A stretch of 64,000 nucleotides of DNA. It comes from Cyclaneusma minus (lineage: Eukaryota > Ascomycota > Leotiomycetes > Marthamycetales > Marthamycetaceae). The DNA lies in contig JAKZHN010000004.1 in assembly GCA_037179335.1 (NCBI GenBank), positions 1 to 64,000 of the forward strand, given 5' to 3'. Position 1 is the first letter of the stretch; the number at the start of each line of letters is the position of its first letter. Shown here in pieces: positions 1 through 11,294 of this stretch. A program made the translations under genes and the position numbers. The notes beneath the pieces were generated by a model. The model made no database searches. It was not told the origin of the DNA and worked only from the letters and a program-made list of their open reading frames with translations.

Positions 1-115
1 GACTTGAGGGGTCATTCCCAGAATTTCCTCTCCATTTTCTCCGAGGACGACAGTACAACTTTATAATTCATGACCAGAAAGCCCTTCATCCGCGCAACAG
101 CCAGATCAAGACGAA

Positions 116-3100
116 ATGCCGAGTAAAAGGAAGCCCAAATTGTCCTTGCGCCAGCGCTTGGGATTTTCACGTTCTCGGTCTCGCGACCCAGCTACGGACA
201 AGCAGGCTGGCAAGTCTGATACTCCTACGATCTCAGAACTCGTCGAGGCATCCACAGCCGCCTTTTTGAATGCGATTGCCACTAGCTCTCGGACGTCTAT
301 GGAAGAATTCCCATCCGTGTCGACGCCCGCGGATTCGTCTGTCGAGAGATTCTCCAATTTGCCAACCCATCCAGTTCAAATTACATCAAACCCCCCCGCA
401 AGCCAAGAAGCAACCGCAAACGGTGCATCGTCTCTCATCAATCCACATACCGAAGAAGATCTCAACTCGCCAGTTCAGCGAGATCAGAATGAACCCTTGG
501 CGGCATTCATGTCCGGTGCTTTGCCCGGTGACGAATCCACGGAGCCAGCAGTGCATCCAGGTTCCACTTATGCCAATGATCTATGGCAGGAGGCATTCGA
601 GGCGTTATCCGCAGAGACGCGGCAGAAGATCGGGGAGATGCAAGAGGGAAACTTGATACTGAGAAAGCTTTCTGAGCAAGACCTCAAGGACTTGAAGGAT
701 ACAGTGGAGGCCAAGAAGAAGGAACTTGAGCAGAGGGTCTGGAAAATCCCCATCCGAGACCATGAAATACTTGTGCGAGATTACGCTGTCAAAATCTCTA
801 GTTGGATGCAGAAGATTGGGGACGTTGCGATAATGTTCGCACCATCTGGTGGAAGCATAGCTTGGGCTGCCATCAAAATTGCCATGAAGGTATGCAACCC
901 CTTTAACACGGGCAGATTGGAAATTGAATGATAGTGGCTAAGCAGAATCGTTAGTTGCCCGGAATCCACGATACACAGCTGGCAGCATTGCTGGCAAGTG
1001 TGGAGCAAGTTACTCGTATCATCTGCCGTGGAAGTTTGTACGAGTCACTTTGTACCGACGAGAGAATGCCTGTTAATGTGGTAGAGCAACTGCGAAGTGC
1101 TTTGCTCAAGACGTACATTGCCTGTCTCGAGCTACTAGCCAACGCTGTATCGCTATTCTCAAAGAATACAGCTCTGAAAACCCTCGATGCTATTCTCAAC
1201 CCGAAGAAGTTCACCGGGACGGTATCAGATCTTGCTAAACAAGAGGCTGATCTTGCTGGCGTCGCACAGTTGTATCTGATGGATAAACTGCGTGGGTTAG
1301 ACGTGTCGTTACTCCGCGTTGACGAGAGCGTGAAGGGTCTTTTGTGGAAGGTAGAAAAGGAAGAACGGACCTCAATTTTGGAATGGATTTCCCGTATCCA
1401 GTTTGGAAGTCATCACAATGAAGTAAGGAAAGACAGGACACCTGGCACTTGTGAGTGGCTGTTGGTGCGTGAGGAATTTATAGAATGGCAGGAAAGCAGC
1501 AAGTCAATCATGCTGTGGCTTCAAGGCTCGCGTAAGTGCTTCTGTCTTCTATATTCCTCATGTTCTGTCAAGATCACCTTCTACGTTAACGTGATGCTGA
1601 TGTTGGGCAGCTGGTACTGGGAAAACATTTCTCACGTCAAAGGTGATCGATTGTATCCAGAAGCAAATTGTGAACGGTAACCCGAACAATGAGGCCCTTG
1701 CGTTTTTCTATTGCAACCGCAATGAAGACGATCGTCGACAATCGAAGTCTGTGTTCCAGAGTTACGTCCGCCAGCTATCGACTTACATACAAGACGAGGA
1801 ACATATACAAACTGAGCTTCGGCAACTTTGCCAGCAACATAGGATGAAAGCGTCAGACCTGGATTCTGAGTCATGCAAAAAACAACTGCTTGCATCTCTG
1901 AACCTGTATCCAAAGACTACATTGGTTCTAGATGCTTTAGATGAGTGTGAACCACGGGAGCGCCACGAGCTGATGGAGACATTCGAGAAACTGTTGTCAA
2001 AAGCCGAGAAGCCTGTCAAAATTTTTATTTCGAGTCGCTTTGAGGAGGACATTAAGGCTCAGTTCCTAACCAAGCCAAACATCGAAATCCAAGCACGAGA
2101 TAATCAGCGCGATATTGAAAATATGGTTCGTCAAGAGGTAGCAAAAATGAAGCGTTGGTCGAAGCCACTGCGCAAAAAGATCATTCGTACACTCTTCGAC
2201 CGCAGTCAAGGAATGTAAGACAGGGCTCACCCACCCTTTCCTGGTTTTCCACTGACGACCACAGGTTTCAATGGACAGTCCTTCAGATCCAGTCAATTGA
2301 GGAGTGTAAGACTGAGCCCGACGTCAGAAGCCGCCTTGCGAAGCTCCCAGATGGATTGAGTAGCGCCTATGCTGAGATATACCGCAACATAGCCAAATCT
2401 GGTCCCAATAGTAAAATGATCGCAGAACGAGCATTTATTTGGGTGATGTGTGCCTGCCGCCCTTTGAAAAGCAATGAACTTTTNTCCAGAGTTACGTCCG
2501 CCAGCTATCGACTTACACACAAGACGAGGAACATATACAAACTGAGCTTCGGCAACTTTGCCAGCAACATAGGATGAAAGCGTCAGACCTGGATTCTGAG
2601 TCATGCAAAAAACAACTGCTTGCATCTCTGAACCTGTATCCCAAGACGACATTGGTCCTGGATGCCCTCGACGAATGCGAGCCGGAACAGCGCGAGGAAT
2701 TGATGGATTTACTAGACTTTCTGATGTCGCACTCAAGGAATCCTTTGAAAGTATTTATCTCGAGCCGGCCAGACGGGGACATTCACCGACGATTTTCTAT
2801 CCGCCCCAATATCAAAATTCAGGCCAAGGACAATGGAGATGATATCATAAGATTCGTCAACCAGAAAATTGGGAGGAAGGAGGAATGGTCCATCCCTCTA
2901 CGTGAGCTTGTTCGTAGCACACTCTTTGACCGAAGCCAAGGAATGTAAGATAAATCCCATATACCTTTTGGAGAGTGGCGCTAAATTCTTGTAGGTTCCA
3001 GTGGACCGCTTTGCAAATCGAGCAGATCCTGAAATGTCAAACCGAGAGTGCTATCCGGGCTCGTCTTACGAAACTTCCGAAAGGTCTCAAAGACGCCTAT

Positions 3101-6100
3101 AACGAAATTTATAATGAGATCGACGAGTCTGACATAATCTACGCGGACCGTGCATTCATGTGGGTGATGTGTGCCTGCCGCCCTTTGGAAAGCAATGAAC
3201 TTTTGGGCGCAATCCGCGTGGGCTTCAACGAATATGACACCTTGGCAGATGAGATAGATGAGTTGACTTTGCTGTCGATTTGCAAAAATCTGCTGGTCAT
3301 CGACTCGAACCAAAAAGTTTGGCGACCATCGCATCTCTCGGTCATCGAATATTTCGAAGAAAACCACTGGACGGTTCAACAAGCTCACTGCCATGCTGCT
3401 AAAGCCTGTCTCTCGCTTCTTATGATGCCAGTAGAGGATACCATGTCGTCAGCACGAAGATATTCTTCCAAAAACGATAGCAATTCAGAGACTTACTCAT
3501 CTGGTGACGAACGAAGTATAGTCAGCGACCAGGTTCCCATTTTCAACGACCAAGGCGAGCTTAGCAACGACCTGGAAATTCCGGAAGGCGAAAGTGACTA
3601 CGGGGACGAGCTCAGCTCATCACCTGTCGGCCCTGATNTGCTGAGATATACCGCAACATAGCCAAATCTGGTCCCAATAGTAAAATGATCGCAGAACGAG
3701 CATTTATTTGGGTGATGTGTGCCTGCCGCCCTTTGAAAAGCAATGAACTTTTGGGCGCAATCCGCATGGGCTTCAACGAATATGACACCTTGGCAGATGA
3801 GATAGATGAGTTGACTTTGCTGTCGATTTGCAAAAATCTGCTGGTCATCGACTCGAAGCAAAAAGTTTGGCGACCATCGCATCTCTCGGTCATCGAATAT
3901 TTCGAAGAAAACCACTGGACGGTTCAACAAGCTCACTGCCATGCTGCTAAAGCCTGTCTCTCGCTTCTTATGATGCCAGTAGAGGATACCATGTCGTCAG
4001 CACGAAGATATTCTTCCGAAAACGATAGCAATTCAGAGACTTACTCATCTGGTGACGAACGAAGTATAGTCAGCGACCAGGTTCCCATTTTCAACGACCA
4101 AGGCGAGCTTAGCAACGACCTGGAAATTCCGGAAGGCGAAAGTGACTACGGGGACGAGCTCAGCTCATCACCTGTCGGCCCTGATGACCGCTCCAGAGAG
4201 CTGAGTGACTTTGGGATGGATGGAAGTCTTTCTTCCAACGTACAACTCACCAATAGCAACGCAACACATCCGGGAAACATGAGCATCTTGAATGCAGGTC
4301 ATCCATTCCAAGCATACACTCGATATCACTGGGTCAACCACGTCCAGACCCAGGAGCACCTCCAAGTACCAGACCCAGACTTGGTTCGGCTCCTCAAAAA
4401 GTTTCTTGGATCCCCCACGGAGAGCAGCCTGTACTACCAAGCTTGGTATTCANCGAAGAAAACCACTGGACGGTTCAACAAGCTCACTGCCATGCTGCTA
4501 AAGCCTGTCTCTCGCTTCTTATGATGCCAGTAGAGGATACCATGTCGTCAGCACGAAGATATTCTTCCGAAAACGATAGCAATTCAGAGACTTACTCATC
4601 TGGTGACGAACGAAGTATAGTCAGCGACCAGGTTCCCATTTTCAACGACCAAGGCGAGCTTAGCAACGACCTGGAAATTCCGGAAGGCGAAAGTGACTAC
4701 GGGGACGAGCTCAGCTCATCACCTGTCGGCCCTGATGACCGCTCCACAGAGCTGAGTGACTTTGGGATGGATGGAAGTCTTTCTTCCAACGTACAACTCA
4801 CCAATAGCAACGCAACACATCCGGGAAACATGAGCATCTTGAATGCAGGTCATCCATTCCAAGCATACACTCGATATCACTGGGTCAACCACGTCCAGAC
4901 CCAGGAGCACCTCCAAGTACCAGACCCAGACTTGGTTCGGCTCCTCAAAAAGTTTCTTGGATCCCCCACGGAGAGCAGCCTGTACTACCAAGCTTGGTAT
5001 TCAAAAATGACTGGTTACTACGAAGCCTACTACGAAGCCCCGAGTTCTTCCATCTTTTATCGTCAGAAAATAGACAGACACGAATTGAGTCCAGAGAGAG
5101 TCGCAATTTTCGCCATGTGCCGTTTCTCATTTTACACACTCTTGCGCGAGTGGTGGGAAGAAACAAATCTCGACGAGACACGCGAAACTGCTCAGGGCTA
5201 CGGTCTTCTCGAACTTGCTGCTAGAAGCGGTAGTCAAGAAATCTGCGAATTGTTGATCAAAAAAGGGACGCATGAGGAGCATTACTTCTGTGCGCTTGTT
5301 GCTGCATTAAGAAGAGAACATGGGGAAATCGTCAATATTATGATGGAAGGAGAGTTCGATCCAAACTTCCAATTACCTGAATCATCATCGTTAGCTCACC
5401 ATGGAAGTGCTCTTGCTGTGGCAGGCTGGATGCGTAATATCAAAGCTATCGAACTTCTTGTCGAAAAGGGGGCCGATATCAACATGCAGCTCCAGTGCGG
5501 CGATTACGGAAGTGCTCTTGCAGCAGCAGCAGCCTATAGGGGGAGCAATGAAATTGTTAGATTCCTCGTCGAAAAGGGGGCCGATATCAACATGCAGCTC
5601 CAGTGCGGCGATTACGGAAATGCTCTTGCAGCAGCAGCCGTTGGGGGGGAAATTGAAATTGTCAGATTCCTCGTCGAAAAGGGGGCCGATATCAACATGC
5701 AGCTCCAGTGCGGCCGTTACGGAAATGCTCTTGCAGCAGCAGCCGATGGGGGGGAAATTGAAATTGTCAGATTCCTCGTCGAAAAGGGGGCCGATATCAA
5801 CATGCAGCTCCAGTGCGGCCTTTTCGGAAATGCTCTTGCAGCAGCAGCCGTTGGGGGGAAAATTGAAATTGTCAGATTCCTCGTCGAAAAGGGGGCCGAT
5901 ATCAACATGCAGCTCCAGTGCGGCCATTTCGGAAATGCTCTTGCAGCAGCAGCCGTTGGGGGGAAAATTGAAATTGTCAGATTCCTCGTCGAAAAGGGGG
6001 CCGATATCAACATGCAGCTCCAGTGCGGCCGTTACGGAAATGCTCTTGCAGCAGCAGCCTATGGGGGGGAAATTGAAATTGTCAGATTCCTCGTCGAAAA

Positions 6101-6575
6101 GGGGGCCGATATCAACATGCAGCTCCAGTGCGGCGATTTCGGAAATGCTCTTGCAGCAGCAGCCGTTGGGGGGAAAATTGAAATTGTTAGATTCCTCGTC
6201 GAAAAGGGGGCCGATATCAACATGCAGCTCCAGTGCGGCGATGAAGGAAGTGCTCTTGCAGCAGCAGCAGCCTATGGGGGGAAAATTGAAATTGTCAGAT
6301 TCCTCGTCGAAAAGGGGGCCGATATCAATATGCAGCTCCGGCACGGCAAAAACAAGCATGCAATCGAAGCAGCAAGAGACGGCAAGTACACAAAGAAGGA
6401 GACCGTTGAATTTCTTGAGCAAGAATCAAGGAAAGCCACCCTCAGGCAACTCGGCGAAGATGTGGCCAGTCTCCAGCTCAAGGGTGCGCACTCCTCAAAG
6501 TCGCTCAATCGTTCTCGGTCGCAAGATCTCAGAAGCACCGAAGAGCGAGAACCAAGCCCTGCTCGCAGCATGTGA
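116..6575 (+). CDS. NOD-like receptor: NACHT ATPase with C-terminal ankyrin repeats
   Basis: Fungal NLR-type protein, presumed cytosolic sensor in non-self recognition or programmed cell death. Exons of the main copy read 116-889, 955-1531, 1611-2214, then one exon pieced across contig joins as 2265-2369, 3639-3902 and 4454-6575; this keeps frame and gives about 1481 residues. The N-terminal part resembles the NWD/NACHT-associated N-terminal domain (LWQEAFEALS). The P-loop GSPGTGKT is created by splicing at 1531/1611; Walker B is LVLDALDEC near 1927-1950. After the NACHT region comes an acidic Ser/Asp/Glu-rich linker (about 3985-4215, repeated at 4535-4765), then ankyrin repeats from about 5200 and a basic tail ending TGA at 6573-6575. 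Start at 116 is the first Met of a frame open to the first intron. As printed, the gene is interrupted by single Ns and duplicated blocks, so a naive translation is broken. Function in recognition is inferred from the family; the ligand is unknown. Confidence 0.85.
2485..3637 (+). CDS. Second, divergent NACHT segment (partial NLR paralogue or allele)
   Basis: This contig lies between two single-N joins and is not a simple repeat of its flanks. Its first roughly 157 bases match 1755-1911 with one difference. It then diverges clearly (LDECEPEQREELMDLLDF against LDECEPRERHELMETFEK) and has its own 50-base intron at 2945-2994, almost unrelated in sequence to the equivalent intron 2215-2264. From about 3160 it is again nearly identical to 3707-4184, including the acidic linker. 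Reading frame and splice sites are intact, so it looks like part of a working second receptor gene or allele rather than decay. Both ends are cut by assembly. Whether it is a separate locus, a second allele, or a graph bubble placed in line cannot be decided from the window. Confidence 0.7.
5469..6347 (+). repeat. Near-identical 105-base ankyrin repeat array
   Basis: Eight full units begin at 5469, 5577, 5682, 5787, 5892, 5997, 6102 and 6207, plus a degenerate ninth at 6315. Each encodes a 35-residue ankyrin unit starting GADINMQLQCG; units 1 and 8 carry one extra Ala and are 108 bases. Differences fall mainly on unit residues 12-13 (DY, DY, RY, LF, HF, RY, DF, DE), residue 15 (N or S), residue 22 (V, D or Y) and residue 25 (E or K); the remaining bases are almost unchanged. 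Because the period is a multiple of three without stops, other frames and the opposite strand also stay open here; those are shadows. Confidence 0.93.
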
Positions 6576-8111
6576 AGTCAATAGTACAAATACGAACTCC
6601 TTACACGATAAGCTTCCTACCTCCACATCAGCTGCATCCAACGGCACATGCTCACAAGTCCTGAACAAAACCACACGAAACAAGACCACGGCAGACAACG
6701 AGCACAAAGTCACAACAGCGAAGCCTCAGAAACCTCATGGAAAAGTATCAATCATTCTCAAATTGAAAGCCATGCTACGAAGTGCTTTTTCCCACCCCGT
6801 AGTNATGCAATCGAAGCAGCAAGAGACGGCAAGTACACAAAGAAGGAGACCGTTGAATTTCTTGAGCAAGAATCAAGGAAAGCCACCCTCAGGCAACTCG
6901 GCGAAGATGTGGCCAGTCTCCAGCTCAAGGGTGCGCACTCCTCAAAGTCGCTCAATCGTTCTCGGTCGCAAGATCTCAGAAGCACCGAAGAGCGAGAACC
7001 AAGCCCTGCTCGCAGCATGTGAAGTCAATAGTACAAATACGAACTCCTTACACGATAAGCTTCCTACCTCCACATCAGCTGCATCCAACGGCACATGCTC
7101 ACAAGTCCTGAACAAAACCACACGAAACAAGACCACGGCAGACAACGAGCACAAAGTCACAACAGCGAAGCCTCAGAAACCTCATGGAAAAGTATCAATC
7201 ATTCTCAAATTGAAAGCCATGCTACGAAGTGCTTTTTCCCACCCCGTAGTAGCGCCCATCTTCTTGAAATGCAACGCACCAACCTATCAGAAGAAGCAGC
7301 AAGAAAGCCGTCAACAGACTTTTTGGAGAAATCACAAGGTGCCCCACCCCCCAGATGCACCTCTCGAAAGAACACAGAAGATCCTCCTTCCAGTGATCCC
7401 GCCATCCATACCAGCCCAAATCAACAAAACAAATGGATGCCCTATGATACCATGAAACGCCGAGTTGCGAAAGCCCTAGTGGCTAGAAAGGGCCNGCACT
7501 CCTCAAAGTCGCTCAATCGTTCTCGGTCGCAAGATCTCAGAAGCACCGAAGAGCGAGAACCAAGCCCTGCTCGCAGCATGTGAAGTCAATAGTACAAATA
7601 CGAACTCCTTACACGATAAGCTTCCTACCTCCACATCAGCTGCATCCAACGGCACATGCTCACAAGTCCTGAACAAAACCACACGAAACAAGACCACGGC
7701 AGACAACGAGCACAAAGTCACAACAGCGAAGCCTCAGAAACCTCATGGAAAAGTATCAATCATTCTCAAATTGAAAGCCATGCTACGAAGTGCTTTTTCC
7801 CACCCCGTAGTAGCGCCCATCTTCTTGAAATGCAACGCACCAACCTATCAGAAGAAGCAGCAAGAAAGCCGTCAACAGACTTTTTGGAGAAATCACAAGG
7901 TGCCCCACCCCCCAGATGCACCTCTCGAAAGAACACAGAAGATCCTCCTTCCAGTGATCCCGCCATCCATACCAGCCCAAATCAACAAAACAAATGGATG
8001 CCCTATGATACCATGAAACGCCGAGTTGCGAAAGCCCTAGTGGCTAGAAAGGGCCGGAGGCACGTGGGCCAGAAGCGGAGAAAGATGTCCACGGGACATG
8101 GTCGGACCTGA
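6576..8111 (+). other. 3' region of the NLR gene, unassigned open frames
   Basis: After the NLR stop two other frames remain open for long distances, once the duplicated overlaps are allowed for. One ends near 8016. The other runs from 7656 to a stop at 8109-8111 and ends in a basic stretch (MKRRVAKALVARKG). The composition is Ser/Thr/Pro/Lys-rich and low in stops. They could be an alternative spliced C-terminus of the NLR or chance. No family is recognised and no intron that clearly joins them to the receptor was found. Confidence 0.3.
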
Positions 8112-8691
8112 TTCAGGAGAGAATCTAGAAGATACCACCGTGGGCGCCTCGGGCACCACGCCTCATCATTCTCTCGCGAGCAAATCCGTGCTCGGCCTCC
8201 TTCACAGTGAAATCTTCCTCCACTTCCTCGCAAGTGGGCTCAGCCGCGGCAGCCGAAGTCGCAGTGACAGTAGCAGTGGGAGTACCAGGAGTGACGACGG
8301 CAGTGTAAGTGGGAGGCACCCAGCTCGTCTCCGTCGCACCACTGAACGTGGCCGATCCCGTGCCCTTGTCAGCGCCACCTCCGTCGGTAGCACCACAATC
8401 TCCATATCTCGAATCACAGCCAGCTTCACAAAAGTCAGGCGTATGGCCGCATTGACCACTAGCACTGCAGCAAGAGCCCCACATACTACCAGCACAGGAG
8501 TAGACTGTAGTGCCGTTCTGGCCACAGACACCGTTGGGGGTGACTTGGATTGAGGAGCTGTTGCTGACAAGCTTGTGGAAGGAAAAGGCAGAGCGCTTGG
8601 AAGAGCTGCTGCTGCAGGATCCAAAATCAGANGGGCCAGAAGCGGAGAAAGATGTCCACGGGACATGGTCGGACCTGATTCAGGAGAGAAT

Positions 8692-11294
8692 CTAGAAGAT
8701 ACCACCGTGGGCGCCTCGGGCACCACGCCTCATCATTCTCTCGCGAGCAAATCCGTGCTCGGCCTCCTTCACAGTGAAATCTTCCTCCACTTCCTCGCAA
8801 GTGGGCTCAGCCGCGGCAGCCGAAGTCGCAGTGACAGTAGCAGTGGGAGTACCAGGAGTGACGACGGCAGTGTAAGTGGGAGGCACCCAGCTCGTCTCCG
8901 TCGCACCACTGAACGTGGCCGATCCCGTGCCCTTGTCAGCGCCACCTCCGTCGGTAGCACCACAATCTCCATATCTCGAATCACAGCCAGCTTCACAAAA
9001 GTCAGGCGTATGGCCGCATTGACCACTAGCACTGCAGCAAGAGCCCCACATACTACCAGCACAGGAGTAGACTGTAGTGCCGTTCTGGCCACAGACACCG
9101 TTGGGGGTGACTTGGATTGAGGAGCTGTTGCTGACAAGCTTGTGGAAGGAAAAGGCAGAGCGCTTGGAAGAGCTGCTGCTGCAGGATCCAAAATCAGACT
9201 GGCAGCCGGTGCCGCAGTAGTCGTCGGAGCTGCCGCACCAGCTGTGGGAAGAACAGCAGTTACCGAAGGTGCTGCCTTGGCAGGTCTGGCCAGCTGAGCC
9301 GGCGCATGAGCCGTCCAGAGAAATGGCACCAGACATGCTGGAGGTTTTGCGCAACAGCTTCTTCACCATGCTCGCAACAATCTCCGTCACACTTCTTCGA
9401 GCTTTGGGAATGCGCCGCACCATCTTCACCGCGATCCTAGTCGCCAGCGTCGCCATGCCAGTCTACCACCAGCTGGTTTTGAACTGGCTCTCGCATGCCC
9501 ACAAGAACCTCCCTGTCGACCTCTTCCTCACCTTCGACTGGGGTGCGTTTGATATGAATAGCCTCCCGACAGCCGCCACCCTCCACTACTGCCAGTCAAC
9601 CATGTTCAGCCCCACCCTTACTGCGCTCTCGAGGCGCTTGGTNCGTTCTGGCCACAGACACCGTTGGGGGTGACTTGGATTGAGGAGCTGTTGCTGACAA
9701 GCTTGTGGAAGGAAAAGGCAGAGCGCTTGGAAGAGCTGCTGCTGCAGGATCCAAAATCAGACTGGCAGCCGGTGCCGCAGTAGTCGTCGGAGCTGCCGCA
9801 CCAGCTGTGGGAAGAACAGCAGTTACCGAAGGTGCTGCCTTGGCAGGTCTGGCCAGCTGAGCCGGCGCATGAGCCGTCCAGAGAAATGGCACCAGACATG
9901 CTGGAGGAAGCGGAGGCTGAAGCGGAGGCTGTGGTGCTGGTGGACGTTGCGGTCACGGGGTCGGCGGAGGACATTGCTGCTGCGGTGGTACTGGTGGGAG
10001 CTGCGGATGTAGCAGCAGTGGTGTATCCGGAGTTTCCGACATAAGAGTATTCTTGGCCTGAAAGCTGGCTGAGGGCAGAGGGGATGGAAGAGGGTATGTT
10101 GGCCATCGTGGGGTTGAGGTTCTTGCCGGCGTTTGGTGGGCCATTGAAATCTCCGGCGTTGCAGGCGTCGCGGATGCCGGTGCATTTGTCGTCCCAGATG
10201 TTGCAGTTATCACCACCAGTAGGAGGAGAGCTGTTGAAGCAGTCGGTGGTTTGGTCAGAGCATGCACTGCTAGCCTGTGAGTCATTATTAGCACATAGAG
10301 CAAGGGAATATATCAAGGCAGTTGCCACTCACGTTCCAGCAGCCATCCTCAGTGCTGTAGGAGTCAAGTTCGATTCCGCACCAGTTGGCAACCGTCAACA
10401 TGCAGTTCTCTGGCTCCAGGCCTTCAGTTTGTGCGTGAAGTCCAGTCTTGACCGAGTGGGCCTTGACACTGGCCTCATTTCCACCTTCGTAAGGAGCGGG
10501 ACCGGGCATCGGGTAGGCGAATGTCGAGCCGACAGTGTAAATGTCGAAGTCAACAGATGGGTCGCCTGCTTGCACGTATCCCGGAATGCTAACAGTCTCG
10601 CTGGGGAGCGCAGTGCCAGTCGAATTCAGAAAGATCTGGGCACATCCAACGTAGAACTGTGGGTTCGGGGGACTCTTGTCTGCCTGGTGCAAGGCCAGGA
10701 GCTCAGGTCGAACCAGGTAGTATCCACCGGCAAGATCGCTCGGGATGTTGACAGACAGAAGACCGTCGTCGGCGATGAGCTGCGTGGTGCACCATTCCTG
10801 AGTGACATTGTTGTAGCCGGAATCCCAGATCTTGAACCAGCCATCGCCATATCCAGGGTCGGTGATCGCAGAGGTGACAGACTTCATGTACACGGCGCAG
10901 GGTCCTTTGTGGGAATCGTCGATCGAACCTGGCTGGGAACCATCGGCCCACTCGCGGAACTGGAACGACAACTTGGAGGACTGACCGGCAGCGCAGACTC
11001 GAGAAACGCCAACAGTGCCATCGTAGCCTGTTCATTGTTAGCTTCGCCGAGACTTGGCAGCAGATGGGCGTCTTCTCGGAGCTGGAGGACTTGGGGTGAA
11101 CATCACTCACCACAGGCCATGTCGGTGCTGGCAAGGTCATTGATGGGATCAGTGCAGTTGTCGGGGGTCATTGGCATGCGGACGCAAGTGCCATCACCTT
11201 GATCAGCATCGTCGACGAACAGAGTCGTGAAGACAGAGTGGGCAGTAACGCCTCCGAGCACCGCCAGGGCGCCGAAGACCTTGAGAAGAAGCAT
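8692..11294 (-). CDS. Secreted AA9 lytic polysaccharide monooxygenase with two CBM18 modules
   Basis: Copper-dependent oxidative cleavage of polysaccharide is expected from family AA9. Exons on the minus strand: 11294-11111, 11027-10333, then 10274-9644 continued at 9080-8692 across a contig join; total about 571 codons. An 18-residue signal peptide (MLLLKVFGALAVLGGVTA) leaves His19 as mature residue 1. Second copper ligand is His101 (HKGP), with His175, Gln185 and Tyr187 in the AA9 pattern (LALHQA, PQFYVGCAQI). A Cys-rich extension (NIWDDKC, GPPNAGK) and Ser/Thr/Ala linker follow. Two hevein-like CBM18 modules each carry the CCS..CG..DxC pattern (FGNCCSSHSWCG; WGSCCSASGQCG). A stretch with 17 residues of linker and an Arg-rich tail ends the protein. 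The last part is duplicated at 8125-8631. CBM18 suggests binding to chitin or chitin-like surfaces; the actual substrate is inferred only. Confidence 0.88.
9345..9642 (+). other. Foreign 298-base contig tail inside the AA9 region
   Basis: Contig 8633-9642 is identical to the AA9 3' part up to 9344, then switches to sequence found nowhere else in the window, whereas the neighbouring contig continues correctly from 9908 with the AA9 linker. The plus strand of the tail is open throughout and encodes a hydrophobic, membrane-like stretch (TIFTAILVASVAMPVYHQLV). It is either a chimeric assembly or a second locus that shares the CBM18 module. The protein family is not recognised. Confidence 0.6.

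Larger units (their letters stand above)
2484..9643. other. Zone of unmerged overlapping contigs joined by single N
   Basis: Single Ns stand at 2484, 3638, 4453, 6804, 7495, 8632 and 9643. After most of them the sequence repeats material already present: 3639-3752 copies 2370-2483; 4454-5003 copies 3903-4452 with one base change; 6805-7250 copies 6358-6803; 7496-8055 copies 6935-7494; 8633-9198 copies 8066-8631; 9644-9907 copies 9081-9344. Overlap lengths vary from about 114 to 566 bases. These are best read as contig ends that were ordered but not merged, not as biological tandem duplications. The real locus is therefore shorter than printed by roughly the sum of the overlaps. Confidence 0.88.

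Noticed and set aside
5391..6422. Long minus-strand frame (343 residues, Cys-rich) over the ankyrin array
   Set aside because: The 105-base repeat is a multiple of three without stops in several frames, so shadows stay open. The plus frame has ankyrin sequence and NLR context.
5401..7455. Plus-strand 684-residue Ser-rich frame overlapping the NLR
   Set aside because: Same repeat shadow, offset by one base, and extended by the single-N overlap duplication.
8098..9120. Plus-strand Ser/Thr-rich frames across the AA9 3' region
   Set aside because: Antisense of the CBM18 and Ser/Thr linker coding sequence; no motifs, and present twice only because of overlap duplication.
10084..11202. Plus-strand 372-residue frame
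   Set aside because: Antisense of the AA9 exon 2 and its introns; the minus strand shows signal peptide, copper ligands and clean splices.
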